Below are positions 10,506 to 20,999 of a stretch of 48,224 nt of DNA, one piece after another. Within the stretch, counting starts at the first letter, position 1, and every line of letters starts with the position of its first letter. The notes under the pieces were generated by a model. It was not told where the DNA came from and ran no database searches. It worked only from the letters and a program-made list of their open reading frames with translations. Both the position numbers and the translations under genes were made by a program. Origin of the DNA: Glomus cerebriforme. Its lineage: Eukaryota; Glomeromycota; Glomeromycetes; Glomerales; Glomeraceae. Where the stretch lies: positions 257,727 to 305,950 of the forward strand of contig QKYT01000067.1 of the NCBI GenBank assembly GCA_003550305.1, given 5' to 3'.

Positions 10506-12950
10506 AAAGATTTTATTCAACTTTCTTCAAGCTCATGGTCATTTTCAGTGGTCATTATCAAAAAGAAAAATAGTCAATTATGATTTTGCATTAATTATAA
10601 GTCATTAAATATCATCACAAAAAAGAATAATTATCTATTATCTAGAATAGATAAGATCTTAGATTTTTTTAAATGAAGCACAATGGTTCACTACACTAGA
10701 TCTTGCATCAGGATATTAGCAGATAAAAGTACAATCTGAGAATATGGAAAAAACAGCTTTCAACACAAAATATGATATCTATGAATTTAAAGTTATGCCT
10801 TTTGGATTATGTAATGTATCAGCAACCTTCTAGCGAACAATGGATAAAGTTCTAGATGATCTAAAAGGAAAATTTGTAATGGTATATTTAGATGATATCA
10901 TAATTTATTCAAAAATATTTAAAGAATATCTATATCATATAGAAGAAATCTTTACATGTATTAGAAAAGCCAATTTTCAATTAAAAGCTGAAAAATGCCA
11001 TTTTGAAGCTAATGAATTACAATTTTTAGGATATGTGATTGGTAAAAATGGAATCAAACCAAATTCTAAAAAAGTTAGTAAAATACTTAATTATCCAAGA
11101 TCACAAAATATACAAGATCTAAGAGAAGCATTAGAATTATTTTCATATTACAGATGTTTTATTAAGAGATTTTTCTCAAATAACAGACCATTGTATAAAC
11201 TATTAAAAAAAAAACATTGCATATAAGTGGATGAAAAAATAGTAAAAATCATTTGAAATTTTGAAAACTAAACTTATAAAATCACCAATAGTTAGATATC
11301 CTAATTTTGAGGAGCTGTTTTATTTATATATTGACACTTCTGTTATAGGAGTAGAAGCTGTTTTAACACAAAAGGATGGAAAGCATAAATATGTTATCAT
11401 TTATGCTAGTAGGATACTTATACCTGCTAAAAGGAATTATAAAATAACAGAATTAGAATGTTTAGCTATTGTATGAGCAGTTAAATACTTTTGACATTAT
11501 TTGTATAAAATAAAATTTATGATAATTACTGATCATTTAGTATTAAAATAGTTACTCAATTCATTAGAAAATTATGCTCTCTAAATATGAATACAAAATC
11601 CAGTATCATAAAGGTAGTAAATATTTTAATGTGAATGCATTCTCTAGGATTAACTTAAATTTAAATTCAAATTACATATCAAATAAAAGTAACATTAATT
11701 ATCCAAATAGATAGACAATTATATGATAATTTAATATATTATTTAACAGAATTAACTTACTCAGATGGACTTACTCAACAACAGAAAACCCATTTATAAA
11801 AAAATCTCAACTCAATATATAGTTAAAAATAATCTTTTATTTAGAAATAATAAAACAAAAATTAAAAGGATAATTCTACATGAACAAGTAGAATCTATTC
11901 TTTATAATTTATATCAGAATATATATGAGTGAAACACATTTAGGAATTAACACAGTATTTGAAAAAGTGAGAAAAAGATACTATTGGCTATAAATGTTTA
12001 AAGATGTTAAAAATTATATTAATATATATGACTCATATTAAAGGAAAGGAAATGCAGAAAGGAGAAAACCACTTATACCTATTAAAGTTCAAGGACCATT
12101 TTATAAAGTAGGGATAGATATCAAAGAATCATTACCAATAACAGAAGATAAAAATAGATATATTATTATTGCTATGGACTATTTTTCTAAATGATCAGAA
12201 GTAAAAACTATTAAAAATATTAAAGCAGATATAATAGTTCAGTTTATATATGAAGATATTATTTGTCACTATGGAGTACTCAAAGAAAATACTATCAGCA
12301 GATAGAGGAATGTTATTTGTTAATAAAGTCATTGAAAACTTAACTAAACAAAGCATAGACTAATGTTATCATATTGACCTTAAACAAATGATATGGTAGA
12401 AAGGTTTAATAGAATAATAGAAAAATATATTGCAAAAACAATTCATAATAAAAGTAGACAATAGGACTAATATGTTAATATAACTCTTTTTGCATATTGA
12501 ACGAAAAAATATAAGACAATTGGATATACACTATTCTATTTAATATATGAAAGGCAAGTAATATTACCTATAGAATTAAAAGTACAACGTCAAATAGAAA
12601 GTGAAAATAAAAATCCTTTATTAGAAAGATTATATTAGTTTATCGAACAAATAAAAAATGATCAATAGGAAGTATTAGATAAAATTGATAAGAAATAATA
12701 AAAATAAAAATTATGTTATGATTAGCAAGGCATATCAAGAAAATTACAAATAAGAAAAAAAATTCTGGTAGAATGTACATAGTTAAAAATAAACTTTTCA
12801 GCAAAGTTGGAAGAAAAATGGATTGGACCTTATTTTATCTATAGTATGAAGTATTAGAGGATAATGTATATAAATTATAAACTATGAAAGGATGCTTAGC
12901 TAAAAATGTCATACATGAAAACTACTTAAAAATTTATAAAGAAAGATAGT
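10505..12950 (+). pseudogene. Ty3/gypsy retrotransposon pol remnant, 5'-truncated
   Basis: Reverse transcriptase begins near 10505 ('SSWSFSVVIIKKKN'), followed by 'TLDLASGY', 'FNTKYDIYEFKVMPFGLCN' and the catalytic 'YLDD' (10888-10899). RNase H follows ('FYLYIDTSVIGVEAVL', 'ELECLAIV', 'ITDHLVLK', 11300-11560). An integrase zone (about 11935-12650) includes 'GPFYKVGIDI' and 'IIIAMDYFSK'. A C-terminal 'EKWIGPYF' segment lies near 12815. Gag, protease and the start of RT are absent, and no LTR pair was found. Most stops replace Trp, Gln or Arg codons by C-to-T or G-to-A changes, for example the Trp of 'SGYW' at 10720 and the Gln before 'RTMDKV' at 10832. Confidence 0.85.
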
Positions 12951-13298
12951 TTAAGCTTTTAATTTTAATTAATTAACCATCTTACTAATCATTCTCATAC
13001 CACTAATAATTGGATGATTGCTTAAGAATTATTACTACTGATAGGATATGAACAGATAAGGTTACCTGCCTAAACCTCTTCAAAATCTTACGATTAGTTT
13101 CATCAAAATTTTACTATAGATTTATTATAGTTTCAGCAGAGTTTTGGCAGTTTCAGTAATTATAATAGGTTTTGGCAGTTTCACTTTTCTCCAGAGTTTC
13201 GCCAGTTTTTTAATATAACTTTAATATAGTTTTGGCAGAATTTCGCTTTTTGGTAAAACACCATCTTGTCTAAACCCTAGATTTCAGCAAGCAACTTT
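12951..13298. other. Noncoding stretch with repeated 'ttttggcag' motifs
   Basis: Between about 13110 and 13245 the phrases 'gagttttggcagtttcag', 'ggttttggcagtttcac' and 'agttttggcagaatttcgc' recur at intervals of about 30-70 bp. This could be the edge of an LTR or leader of another retroelement, but no boundaries are clear. Confidence 0.4.
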
Positions 13299-13598
13299 AT
13301 GAACAGAAGTCTGAAACTCCACTCATATGCAGTTGCAAAGTCAAAGAAAGAAGTACGAGAAGGAAATAATGAAGGAGAGAGAGATAAGATGCTGCAAAAT
13401 TATAATAGCATATTTAGTGATATAGTAAAAAAGAGGAAAGTAGCAGAATACGAAGTAAGAATAAGGATATAGAAGGTATAGAAAAAGGGTTGGGAGATAA
13501 GAAAAGAATTGCTGAAGTTGAGAAGAGAAGTTAGGAAGTTAAAAGGAATTTCAAAAGAGGTGATTTTAGCGTTAAGTAACGAAATAGAGAATTGAATA
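13299..13598 (+). pseudogene. Lys/Glu-rich ORF remnant, possibly gag-like
   Basis: From the ATG at 13299 the frame reads about 100 codons with two TAG codons ('RIRI-stop-KV-stop-KKGWEI') that look like former CAG/CAA glutamines. The product is rich in Lys, Arg and Glu ('ELLKLRREVRKLKGI') and is probably coiled coil. Its place after the repeated 'ttttggcag' tract and beside a gypsy fossil suggests a retroelement gag start, but no zinc knuckle is seen. Low certainty. Confidence 0.35.
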
Positions 13599-13866
13599 AA
13601 ATTTTTTTTTCCTTTTAACCAAAAGTTTTTTAGATAATTAGAAGTTAAAAATTGGGAAATTTAGTTGCAGAATCTTGCTGATCATATTGTATAATACAAA
13701 AAAGTAAATCTTTTAAATTAAATAAGTATAATTTCCAAAATTAGATTGATGATTAAATTTAATCATATAAGTTTTCTAAAAATAGATATAAACAAAGCGC
13801 TAAGTTGTTAAACTAATTTAAAATCAATCTAACTATATGTTTACTATTTAGTTCAGTAATTAGTAT
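13599..13866. other. AT-rich noncoding stretch
   Basis: No frame, RNA gene or repeat is supported here. The last bases, with 'aaaatagataattaatt' at 13867-13883, are the left target duplication of the following insert. Confidence 0.5.
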
Positions 13867-13883
13867 AAAATAGATAATTAATT

Positions 13884-14994
13884 TTTTTTTTTTTTTTTTT
13901 TTGACAAGTTAAACGTATTTATTGTATATAATGTCTAAAAAGACGAATACATTCTATAAATTACATATACATCCTCTATAAGAAAAATGTAACTTGTCGC
14001 GCCAGATTATCAGTTTGTAAAGGTGAAAATTGAAACAAATTTCCCTTAGCACGAGTGGCCCTTACGCTCTACCTCAAATCTGCCGACCCTGTACCATTGT
14101 AATTATTTAGATTAATACTATCTACTTGTCTATTTAACCCATTATTTTCCACTAAACTATAATTCAAATTAGNNNNNNNNNNNNNNNNNNNNNNNNNNNN
14201 NNNNNNNNNNNNNNNNNNNNNNNNNNNNNNNNNNNNNNNNNNNNNNNNNNNNNNNNNNNNNNNNNNNNNNNNNNNNNNNNNNNNNNNNNNNNNNNNNNNN
14301 NNNNNNNNNNNNNNNNNNNNNNNNNNNNNNNNNNNNNNNNNNNNNNNNNNNNNNNNNNNNNNNNNNNNNNNNNNNNNNNNNNNNNNNNNNNNNNNNNNNN
14401 NNNNNNNNNNNNNNNNNNNNNNNNNNNNNNNNNNNNNNNNNNNNNNNNNNNNNNNNNNNNNNNNNNNNNNNNNNNNNNNNNNNNNNNNNNNNNNNNNNNN
14501 NNNNNNNNNNNNNNNNNNNNNNNNNNNNNNNNNNNNNNNNNNNNNNNNNNNNNNNNNNNNNNNNNNNNNNNNNNNNNNNNNNNNNNNNNNNNNNNNNNNN
14601 NNNNNNNNNNNNNNNNNNNNNNNNNNNNNNNNNNNNNNNNNNNNNNNNNNNNNNNNNNNNNNNNNNNNNNNNNNNNNNNNNNNNNNNNNNNNNNNNNNNN
14701 NNNNNNNNNNNNNNNNNNNNNNNNNNNNNNNNNNNNNNNNNNNNNNNNNNNNNNNNNNNNNNNNNNNNNNNNNNNNNNNNNNNNNNNNNNNNNNNNNNNN
14801 NNNNNNNNNNNNCAAGTTAGACAGTTTTAGCCTGTGAACAAATGAAATATGAGTAACGTTGTTGAAACATAAATTGTTGTTACGCGTCATGAAAGAAGAC
14901 CATACGAAAGGCCATTCAGCAAAAGGGTATGTTGAGTCATATAATATAATGAAGCCCATTCTGAACTAATAGAAACATCATGTAGAATAAAAAA
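13884..14994 (-). mobile_element. Poly(A)-tailed retrocopy of an mRNA (minus strand), with sequence gap
   Basis: A T-run at 13882-13902 is a poly(A) tail on the minus strand, with 'caataaatacg' holding AATAAA about 20 bases before it. The whole insert is flanked by identical 17-base copies of 'aaaatagataattaatt' (13867-13883 and 14995-15011). These are hallmarks of L1-type (target-primed) retrotransposition of a polyadenylated transcript. On the minus strand a Met codon (14957-14959) begins a frame ('MGFIILYDSTYPFAEW') that enters the N gap. Beyond the gap a frame ends '...GTGSADLR' at a stop at 14069, then about 160 nt of 3' UTR. Whether the two halves join in frame cannot be told. The parent gene is not recognised. 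Confidence 0.7.
14173..14812. other. Assembly gap (640 N)
   Basis: A run of 640 Ns lies inside the retrocopy. The true length may differ. Any reading frame drawn across it is not supported. Confidence 0.99.
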
Positions 14995-15011
14995 AAAATA
15001 GATAATTAATT

Positions 15012-15640
15012 ATATATTTAGAAAATTAATTTAAAAAGTATTTGATCAACATAGGACCAAAAAGCTGAAAATAATATTATAAAAAGGATAAAAAAAAAAA
15101 ATTTTTTTAGTTTGAAAATAAATATTAATTACGAACAAATTTTACAAGATCTTTTATATGAATAACCAGAAGATGTTGAAATTAATTTACTACTATATAA
15201 TATCAGTAATCACAATATGAATGAAAAAACCAAAATAAGTTTAGTATACTAATACTTATTAAGGACTTTACAAGTAAAGCAGCAGAAAAAGTTTTTAATA
15301 TATGCTTATTATCTAGAATAATTAATAGAAAGTGAAATTCAATGCAAAAAGATCAAACAAATAATTACTGATTATTATTACTTGACTTTAATTTAAATTT
15401 ATTATATTTTCAAATTCAATTCAATGCAAATAAAAAGGACTAAGAAGATGACAGTTTCTATAATTAGATAACTCTCTTCAAAAAAGTTTAAAACATTGGT
15501 AATTAAACTTTAGTTCTTAGGAGTTTACAAGAGAGAAGTGTTAGAAAATGAAAATTACATAATTTGTAAATCATGTGATGTTATATGTTTAGTCATGAAA
15601 ATCATAATAGTCATAATAGTTAGATTAGTTTAATTAGTTA
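15012..15640 (+). pseudogene. Unidentified coding remnant
   Basis: The plus strand holds protein-like pieces separated by stops: 'NYEQILQDLLYE', 'PEDVEINLLLYNISNHNM', 'LRTLQVKQQKKFLIYAYYL' and 'LGVYKREVLENENYIICK'. Glutamines appear to have become stops, as in the gypsy fossil. The family is not recognised. It may be continuous with the remnant at 16225-16650, with the MITE at 15690 lying between them. Confidence 0.3.
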
Positions 15641-15689
15641 TGATTATTAGATTTGTTAGATTAGTTAAATTTATTTTATTAGTTATATT

Positions 15690-15840
15690 TGTTGTAGTCC
15701 AAACTTTACCATGTTCCAAATCAACCCATCGGCCTAAATCATCGGCCCATTACAATAATGCCTTAAGACAGTAATGATACTTTCCTAATGATTTAGGCCG
15801 ATGGGTTGATTTGGGACATAAGTCGATTTGGGCTACAACA
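15690..15840. mobile_element. 151-bp MITE with inner and outer inverted repeats
   Basis: The ends are 'tgttgtagtccaaa' and 'tttgggctacaaca'. A second, stronger inverted pair lies inside: 'caaatcaacccatcggccta' (15717-15736) against 'taggccgatgggttgatttg' (15794-15813). The two flanks share 'tatt' (15686-15689, 15841-15844), but in AT-rich DNA four bases prove little. The GC content is clearly above the surroundings. Noncoding. Confidence 0.7.
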
Positions 15841-16224
15841 TATTTATTATATTTATTATGTTTATTATATTTATTTTATCATTTTTGGTATAATGAAATA
15901 TTCTTGTATAAAGGAGGGATTTTGGATGTAAATTAGAATTTTAGTCTATTACCATGAACAAGAATAATAACTCAAGTCATTTAGAGTTATCTTTGCAAAC
16001 AAAGGGATTAATTTTAAAATCTAATTGATACACCCATAAATTTTTCTTAATAAAAACTATTATTTTATTACCATAAAACTATCTTGAAAGTATTCTTAAT
16101 TTTGGCCTTTAGAATTATAAAAGTTAATCATAAAACTGAGATAAACTCTTGTTAACCTGGATCATATGTAAAGGTTCAGTTCTTAAGATAATAATACAAA
16201 AAATTAAGAAGTTTGTTTATCTAG

Positions 16225-16650
16225 TATCCAAAAATTTTGATATTTATATAAAATATTAACCTTCTGAATATCTGGATTGGTATGCCAAATTAACTGGTTT
16301 ACCAAGTAATTTGGCAGATAAGATTTATTTCAATTTATACAAAAAATATAAAAAAGAAACTGGTCATGAATCATGGTAATTACCAAAAGCTATGATAAGT
16401 ATATTAACAAAACCTCAAGCCTCTAATTTCAAGCAAGCCTGATCCCTAGAATTAATTATCAAATCCATCTTAAAGCATTTCACATACCTGAAATTCCAAA
16501 ATAGTTTTAGAGGAATTGATAATTATAATTTTGCATTAGCTTAACCATGGGACTTATCATGTTCTATTTGCAATAAAAAACATGGGAATTATGGATTACA
16601 TGGTGAATGATATAGAAATGGAATGGAATATTGTCTTAGTCTTTTCAAAC
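16225..16650 (+). pseudogene. Unidentified ORF remnant with a Cys-pair motif
   Basis: The plus strand reads 'PSEYLDWYAKLTGLPSNLA', 'YKKYKKETGHESW', a stop, then 'IKSILKHFTYLKFQNSFRGI' and 'PWDLSCSICNKKHGNYGLHG'. The Cys-x2-Cys plus His pair hints at a small zinc-binding segment. TGA or TAA occurs where Trp or Gln would fit. It lies 240 bp upstream of the CRN gene but is not part of it. No family assignment. Confidence 0.35.
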
Positions 16651-16886
16651 AATAAACTCAAATTCGCAATTGTGGCATAAAGCTTATCAAGCTAATCCTG
16701 CATTTGTATTTATTTTTTTCATTGCTCATTAATAAAGTATCAAAAAAAATCTTTAACGCTTATCACCTGATATGTAAAAAGTAGTGATGTCACGTTTAGC
16801 ACTTTTTTTGTATGCGTAACTGATCAACTTGTCAGATCAATCTGTCATTCGTACTACTATTTTTTCCAAGTATACAACGAACTGCC

Positions 16887-19643
16887 ATGACTTCTGTAAC
16901 ACTAAACTGCTTAGTTTTTGGAGAAGATCCTTATAATAAAAATTTCTCAGTTGAAATTAACACTAGTAAGAATGTTAATACTCTTAAGAAAACTATTAAT
17001 GATGATCTTAAAAGTGGCATAGCGACAAAGGATCTTAAATTGTTCAAAGTCAATATTGTCCTTGGAGAAACCAGAAACGAGGATGTCATTGCGATGCTTG
17101 AAATTGGTGAACTTGATAGTATTGGTCTGGAAATGAAAGACAACTTACAAAAAATTAGCTATTATTTTAATGAGGAACTAAAACTAGACGACAGAAGCTT
17201 ACATATTCTCGTGCAACTTCCTACTGCTGCCACCGGTGAGTCAAAAATTTAGTCAACGTAATATAGCGTATTTTTTTTCGTCTTCTCTGTCATATTCGCA
17301 AATAATACCAAATACTTACTTAATTTTGTGCTTTTCTCTCCTGCTTCTTATCGTCAAACCCGCCCAAAAAACACATTCGCGTTATCGTAGAACAACCTGG
17401 TGCTGGTAAGTGAGTCGTAATAAGTTTTGACAACGCGAGTAACGTATGACCTAAATTTATTTCTTGATAGCTGTTGCTACACTTCTTGCCTGTGTGATGT
17501 CAATATTTGGTAATACATTTATCTTTTCTTGCATTAGTGATTCCCCAGAAAATAAAAATTACTGAAGCCTTTCCTCAAGGTATATATTTAACAATTCACA
17601 CCAGACATTCGCCCTTCTTACATCGATGCTGACAGTACATAACTTTATCTGCTAGGCTTGATGTACAAAAAACCGAAGCCCTTAGTCGCGTCTTACGGTT
17701 CAAATTGGCAATATCAATTTGATACGCAATTGGTAAAAATTCTGAAAAAGCACACTGAAGACCATTATAAGTATTTTAAGGGCAAAAGTACTGACAAAAT
17801 GAATTGTCCGACTTACTTCCTCTTCTCCGGGGCTGGCACGGGAAAGTCTCGAAATGCATCCGAATTTCATAATATGCTAATTGAAAGTCTGAAAGATTCG
17901 AATAATTTAGAGTTGAAGAAAATGATTCAAGACGCTTGGGTATTTAATGTTAGCTTAGAAAACGGCACCAGCTTTTCTAGGAGTATCGAACCATTTGATA
18001 TTCTAGCCATCGGCAGCCGAATGCTTTGGCAAGTTTATACTGGTGAATATGATTTTAACCGTTTCCTTTTTACCTATGATTCACCAACCCCATTCGAAGT
18101 TATTCAATTGCTCGCCAAAGGTCACAATAGAGAAAAGAAAGATATGAAGAAAATTGCGATTATCTTAGTTATTGACGGCTTGCAGAATTTCATGTTGTCA
18201 AATGATGATGGGCTTGATAAAAAAAAAAACTCTTGGTTTTACCAGACTCTATCAAAAATTAGTGACCTTGGGGTGAGCAATGATCTTTTCCTAATTCCAT
18301 ACTGCACAGCAACAATAACTCGCCCATTTGACCAAGCTGTTCAACCATCAATGCGACTACGTGTACATCTACCTATCGCTTCTTTGAAGCCTCCAATAAT
18401 TCTTGATGATCATAATAATAGTACTAAAGTCTTTCAAGATAATTACATTATGAATTTACTCGTGGACGATTGTGGAGGTCATGGAAGAGCCCTCGAAGTA
18501 TTAGCGGAACTCGTAAAAGATAAAGATATCAATGATTGCAACATAAATCAATTGATGCATGATCTACGTTCTAATCTTGAGCTACGCTATGCAGGTGCTC
18601 TTAATATCTCCGCTTCAGATGCTCAGGCTATCGTGCGAGCAATATTAACCAGAACACGCTTGGATCCCCGAAATGTTGTCCCTGGTACGAACAGATTTCC
18701 GGATTACTTTGTCCAACCTGGGCTGATTCGATTTGAAAAAATAGGCACTAGTATCGAAGGATATTTAAATGCACCGTACATCTGGATCTGGATAATGTCA
18801 CAACCATCTACCTCCGGTGGAGATCCATTACTTCGAGATTGGCAATTCTGCGATTATGAAGAGCACGTCGCGAAATTTGACCGAAGGAGAATACCAGGAG
18901 CTCAATTTTGGGAACATTTTGAATATTTTATTCCAACCTTTCGCTGCTTGAAATCTAAGGTATTAAAAGAAGGCGAGAAGACAAGCATTTCGAACATTCA
19001 TGCTGGAGCACGTTTACGGTTGAAAGACAATTTCAATTTCACTAATCATCATCTAACATTGGAACATGCAAAACATCAAGAAGATACTAATAGTTCACAT
19101 TATGCTAAAGACAAAAAAATTATATGTGAAGATTCGGAGGTTAATGTTCGAAAAGGCAAACATTGTATTATAAACGGAGGGTCCGCCCCATATGGTGACT
19201 CTTTTCTTGGACTAGACCAATTCAGAAAAGATAATGTCAACCCCAATGAAGTTTATCAAGCAAAAAAATGGAAAGCAGCTAAAATCACCAAAAAACTTTA
19301 TTATGATGAACGGAAAAAATCTGCTGGTGACAAAGATTTCTTCATTTTATTTACGACTGGAAAAACTAATGATTTTGATATTCCGACGAACTCTGGGATT
19401 GTTGATGAATCAAATTGGAATGATTACTTTGGGCCATTCGCCGGCAGGGCATATAATTACGCTATAGTAGGTGCCCTGAATATCAATACCGCAACTACTA
19501 CAGAGTTAATGACAATAGATGATTTAGGTCCAGAAACAGCATATAATATTATTACTAAGAGGCCATTTGATAGCATGACAGAGGCGAAGGGAATGGCAGG
19601 TATAAGAAAGAACGCGATTAAAAGATTAAAAATTGATACATAG
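16887..19643 (+). CDS. Crinkler (CRN) family protein: header, P-loop NTPase, nuclease-like domain, HhH
   Basis: Exon 1 (16887-17235) encodes the ubiquitin-like CRN header ('LNCLVFGEDPYNKNF', ending 'ISYYFNEELKLDDRSLHIL'). The main exon (17656-19643) holds a Walker A 'SGAGTGKS' (17826-17849), Walker B 'IAIILVIDG' (18153-18179), a 'GGHGRALE' block typical of CRN NTPases, a 'GDSF...YQAKKW' pair resembling a PD-(D/E)xK nuclease core with Gln for Glu (19194-19271), and a C-terminal ComEA-like helix-hairpin-helix (about 19479-19631). Between them are small candidate exons, for example 17391-17405, 17471-17491 or -17509, and 17538-17579. The last of these joins the main exon over a normal 76-nt intron with a 'ctgac' branch site at 17629. 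This chain gives about 804 residues. CRN proteins of pathogens and symbionts act in the host nucleus or as inter-organism effectors; that is family knowledge. Header and main exon are certain; the middle is tentative. Confidence 0.85.
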
Positions 19644-19754
19644 TCATGTGACAGTTATTTTGACAGTGGAATCATAAACTAGTAACCTAAAATTTTCAAA
19701 AGAAACTAATATCATAAATAATGTTTTCTTGCAGTTGTATTTTAAACATATAAT

Positions 19755-19760
19755 AATAAA
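19755..19760 (+). terminator. Poly(A) signal of the CRN gene
   Basis: AATAAA about 110 bases after the CRN stop codon, followed by T-rich sequence. It is the first good candidate downstream. Confidence 0.5.
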
Positions 19761-19877
19761 GCATTTGTATATCTGCCTATATCGGCTTTATTTTTAACTG
19801 TGTATTCTACATGCGTTAATGATCACTGTACTTTTTGCAAATAACAGTTAGATTATCCCGAAGGTACTGCGTCGTTT

Positions 19878-19999
19878 CTTCTGCGCAATTTTGACGAGCC
19901 CAGACGCCGTGTCCAGACTGATATTTGGCTGTTTCGGGAGATAAATTTAACCGGATGTTGATCCCGCTTCTGCGCAATTTTGACGAGCGTGTCCAGACT
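19878..19999. repeat. Direct repeat 89 bp apart
   Basis: 'cttctgcgcaattttgacga' occurs at 19878 and 19967, and each copy is followed by 'cgtgtccagact' (19908 and 19988), with the first copy carrying extra bases between. This is a local tandem duplication in comparatively GC-rich sequence. A short frame over it (19925-20116) has no recognisable product. Confidence 0.6.
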
Positions 20000-20159
20000 C
20001 TACAATCAGAAAAAATAGGATATAATAATGGTGGCTTAGTTGTTGCGCAAAATCTAATTTGCTACAAAAACATTGTTTTTCTTGACAAAAGCCCTGCCCA
20101 TTCACATAATTCATGAGCAGATAACAGTCATACTATTAAACTTTGGGTATAAATTTTAG

Positions 20160-20800
20160 GTTATGAAAAACCTTCCCGCAACTCAAATCATGAGATGAAT
20201 TACAGGTCATCCTTGAAGCTGGCCAGAATATAATGTATTCCCAGCATTACCACATATATACATTACAGATAGTGGAGCGCAAACTGATAAAATTACCTGT
20301 GGTCATGAAGAAGAGAATAATCGCTGGGTCATGAATAGGGATGGGTCGGCTCGAATCACGTGATTTCGAGAAATTTTTATATCTGGCGGATTTTAAATTA
20401 ATATGGGCTAAAAATCTATTAGAATTAAAAGAAGCACTTATTCTTTCAAAATAAATAAAAAAAAGAAAATTTAGACTAAATTATTTCATTAAACTTGAAC
20501 TGAACCGCTCCAAAAGTCGGCTTGAAATCGGATTGATGTCAAAATTATAACGATCATGGACCAACTATTGTTTGATGACCAATCAAAATTTTCTTAATTG
20601 ATCATCATCACATGAGCTACCTGTGTCTTTAATTTGACGCATGTAGCTCACATTTTTTTTAATGAAAGTAGAAGTGGAGCTGATGGTGAGCCGAAATTGA
20701 GCTGAAGTTGCTCCCATCCCTAGTCATGAATGAGCTTAAAGTGCTATACCAACACCTGCTTGATTATAATAGATGAACTTTTGAGAAATTTATGCATGAC
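20160..20800 (+). pseudogene. ORF remnant split by a hAT-type MITE
   Basis: Before the insert the frame reads 'YITDSGAQTDKITCGHEEEN' then 'NRWVMN'. After it, the same frame continues 'ELKVLYQHLLDYN' before a stop. Removing the insert and one 8-base duplication makes the two parts contiguous and in frame, so the host sequence was coding when hit. Family not recognised. Upstream (19925-20160) there are further protein-like pieces ('GYNNGGLVVAQNLICYKNIV') that may be part of the same gene. Confidence 0.4.
20336..20722. mobile_element. hAT-type MITE (387 bp) with 8-bp target duplication
   Basis: The ends are 'tagggatggg' and 'cccatcccta', and the flanks are identical 'gtcatgaa' (20328-20335, 20723-20730). 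An 8 bp duplication with TAGGGATG-type termini fits the hAT superfamily. The interior is noncoding and AT-rich apart from subterminal GC-richer parts such as 'cggctcgaatcacgtgattt'. Confidence 0.85.
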
Positions 20801-20999
20801 ATAGAAAAGGAATATAAAGAGTGAATAAGAAATTGTGATACGAAATTGGTGATCTGAAGATGCAAATAGAGGAGGCAGAAAAGAGCTGGCATCTATGAAA
20901 TCAGGTTCTACTTATTAGTTGGGACACTTTTTTTTCAAAACTTGGTCCCAACCAACATGTATCCTGTATGGATACTCATAAGATACAGTTAGATTAAAA

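Noticed and set aside
14069..14959. One continuous 296-codon minus-strand gene
   Set aside because: Most of it is translated Ns. Only the two ends are real, and whether they join in frame is unknown.
17510..17655. CRN introns of 28, 25 and 21 nt
   Set aside because: A chain using them stays in frame, but such lengths are below what fungi normally splice. A single 76-nt intron (17580-17655) with a branch site explains the end better.
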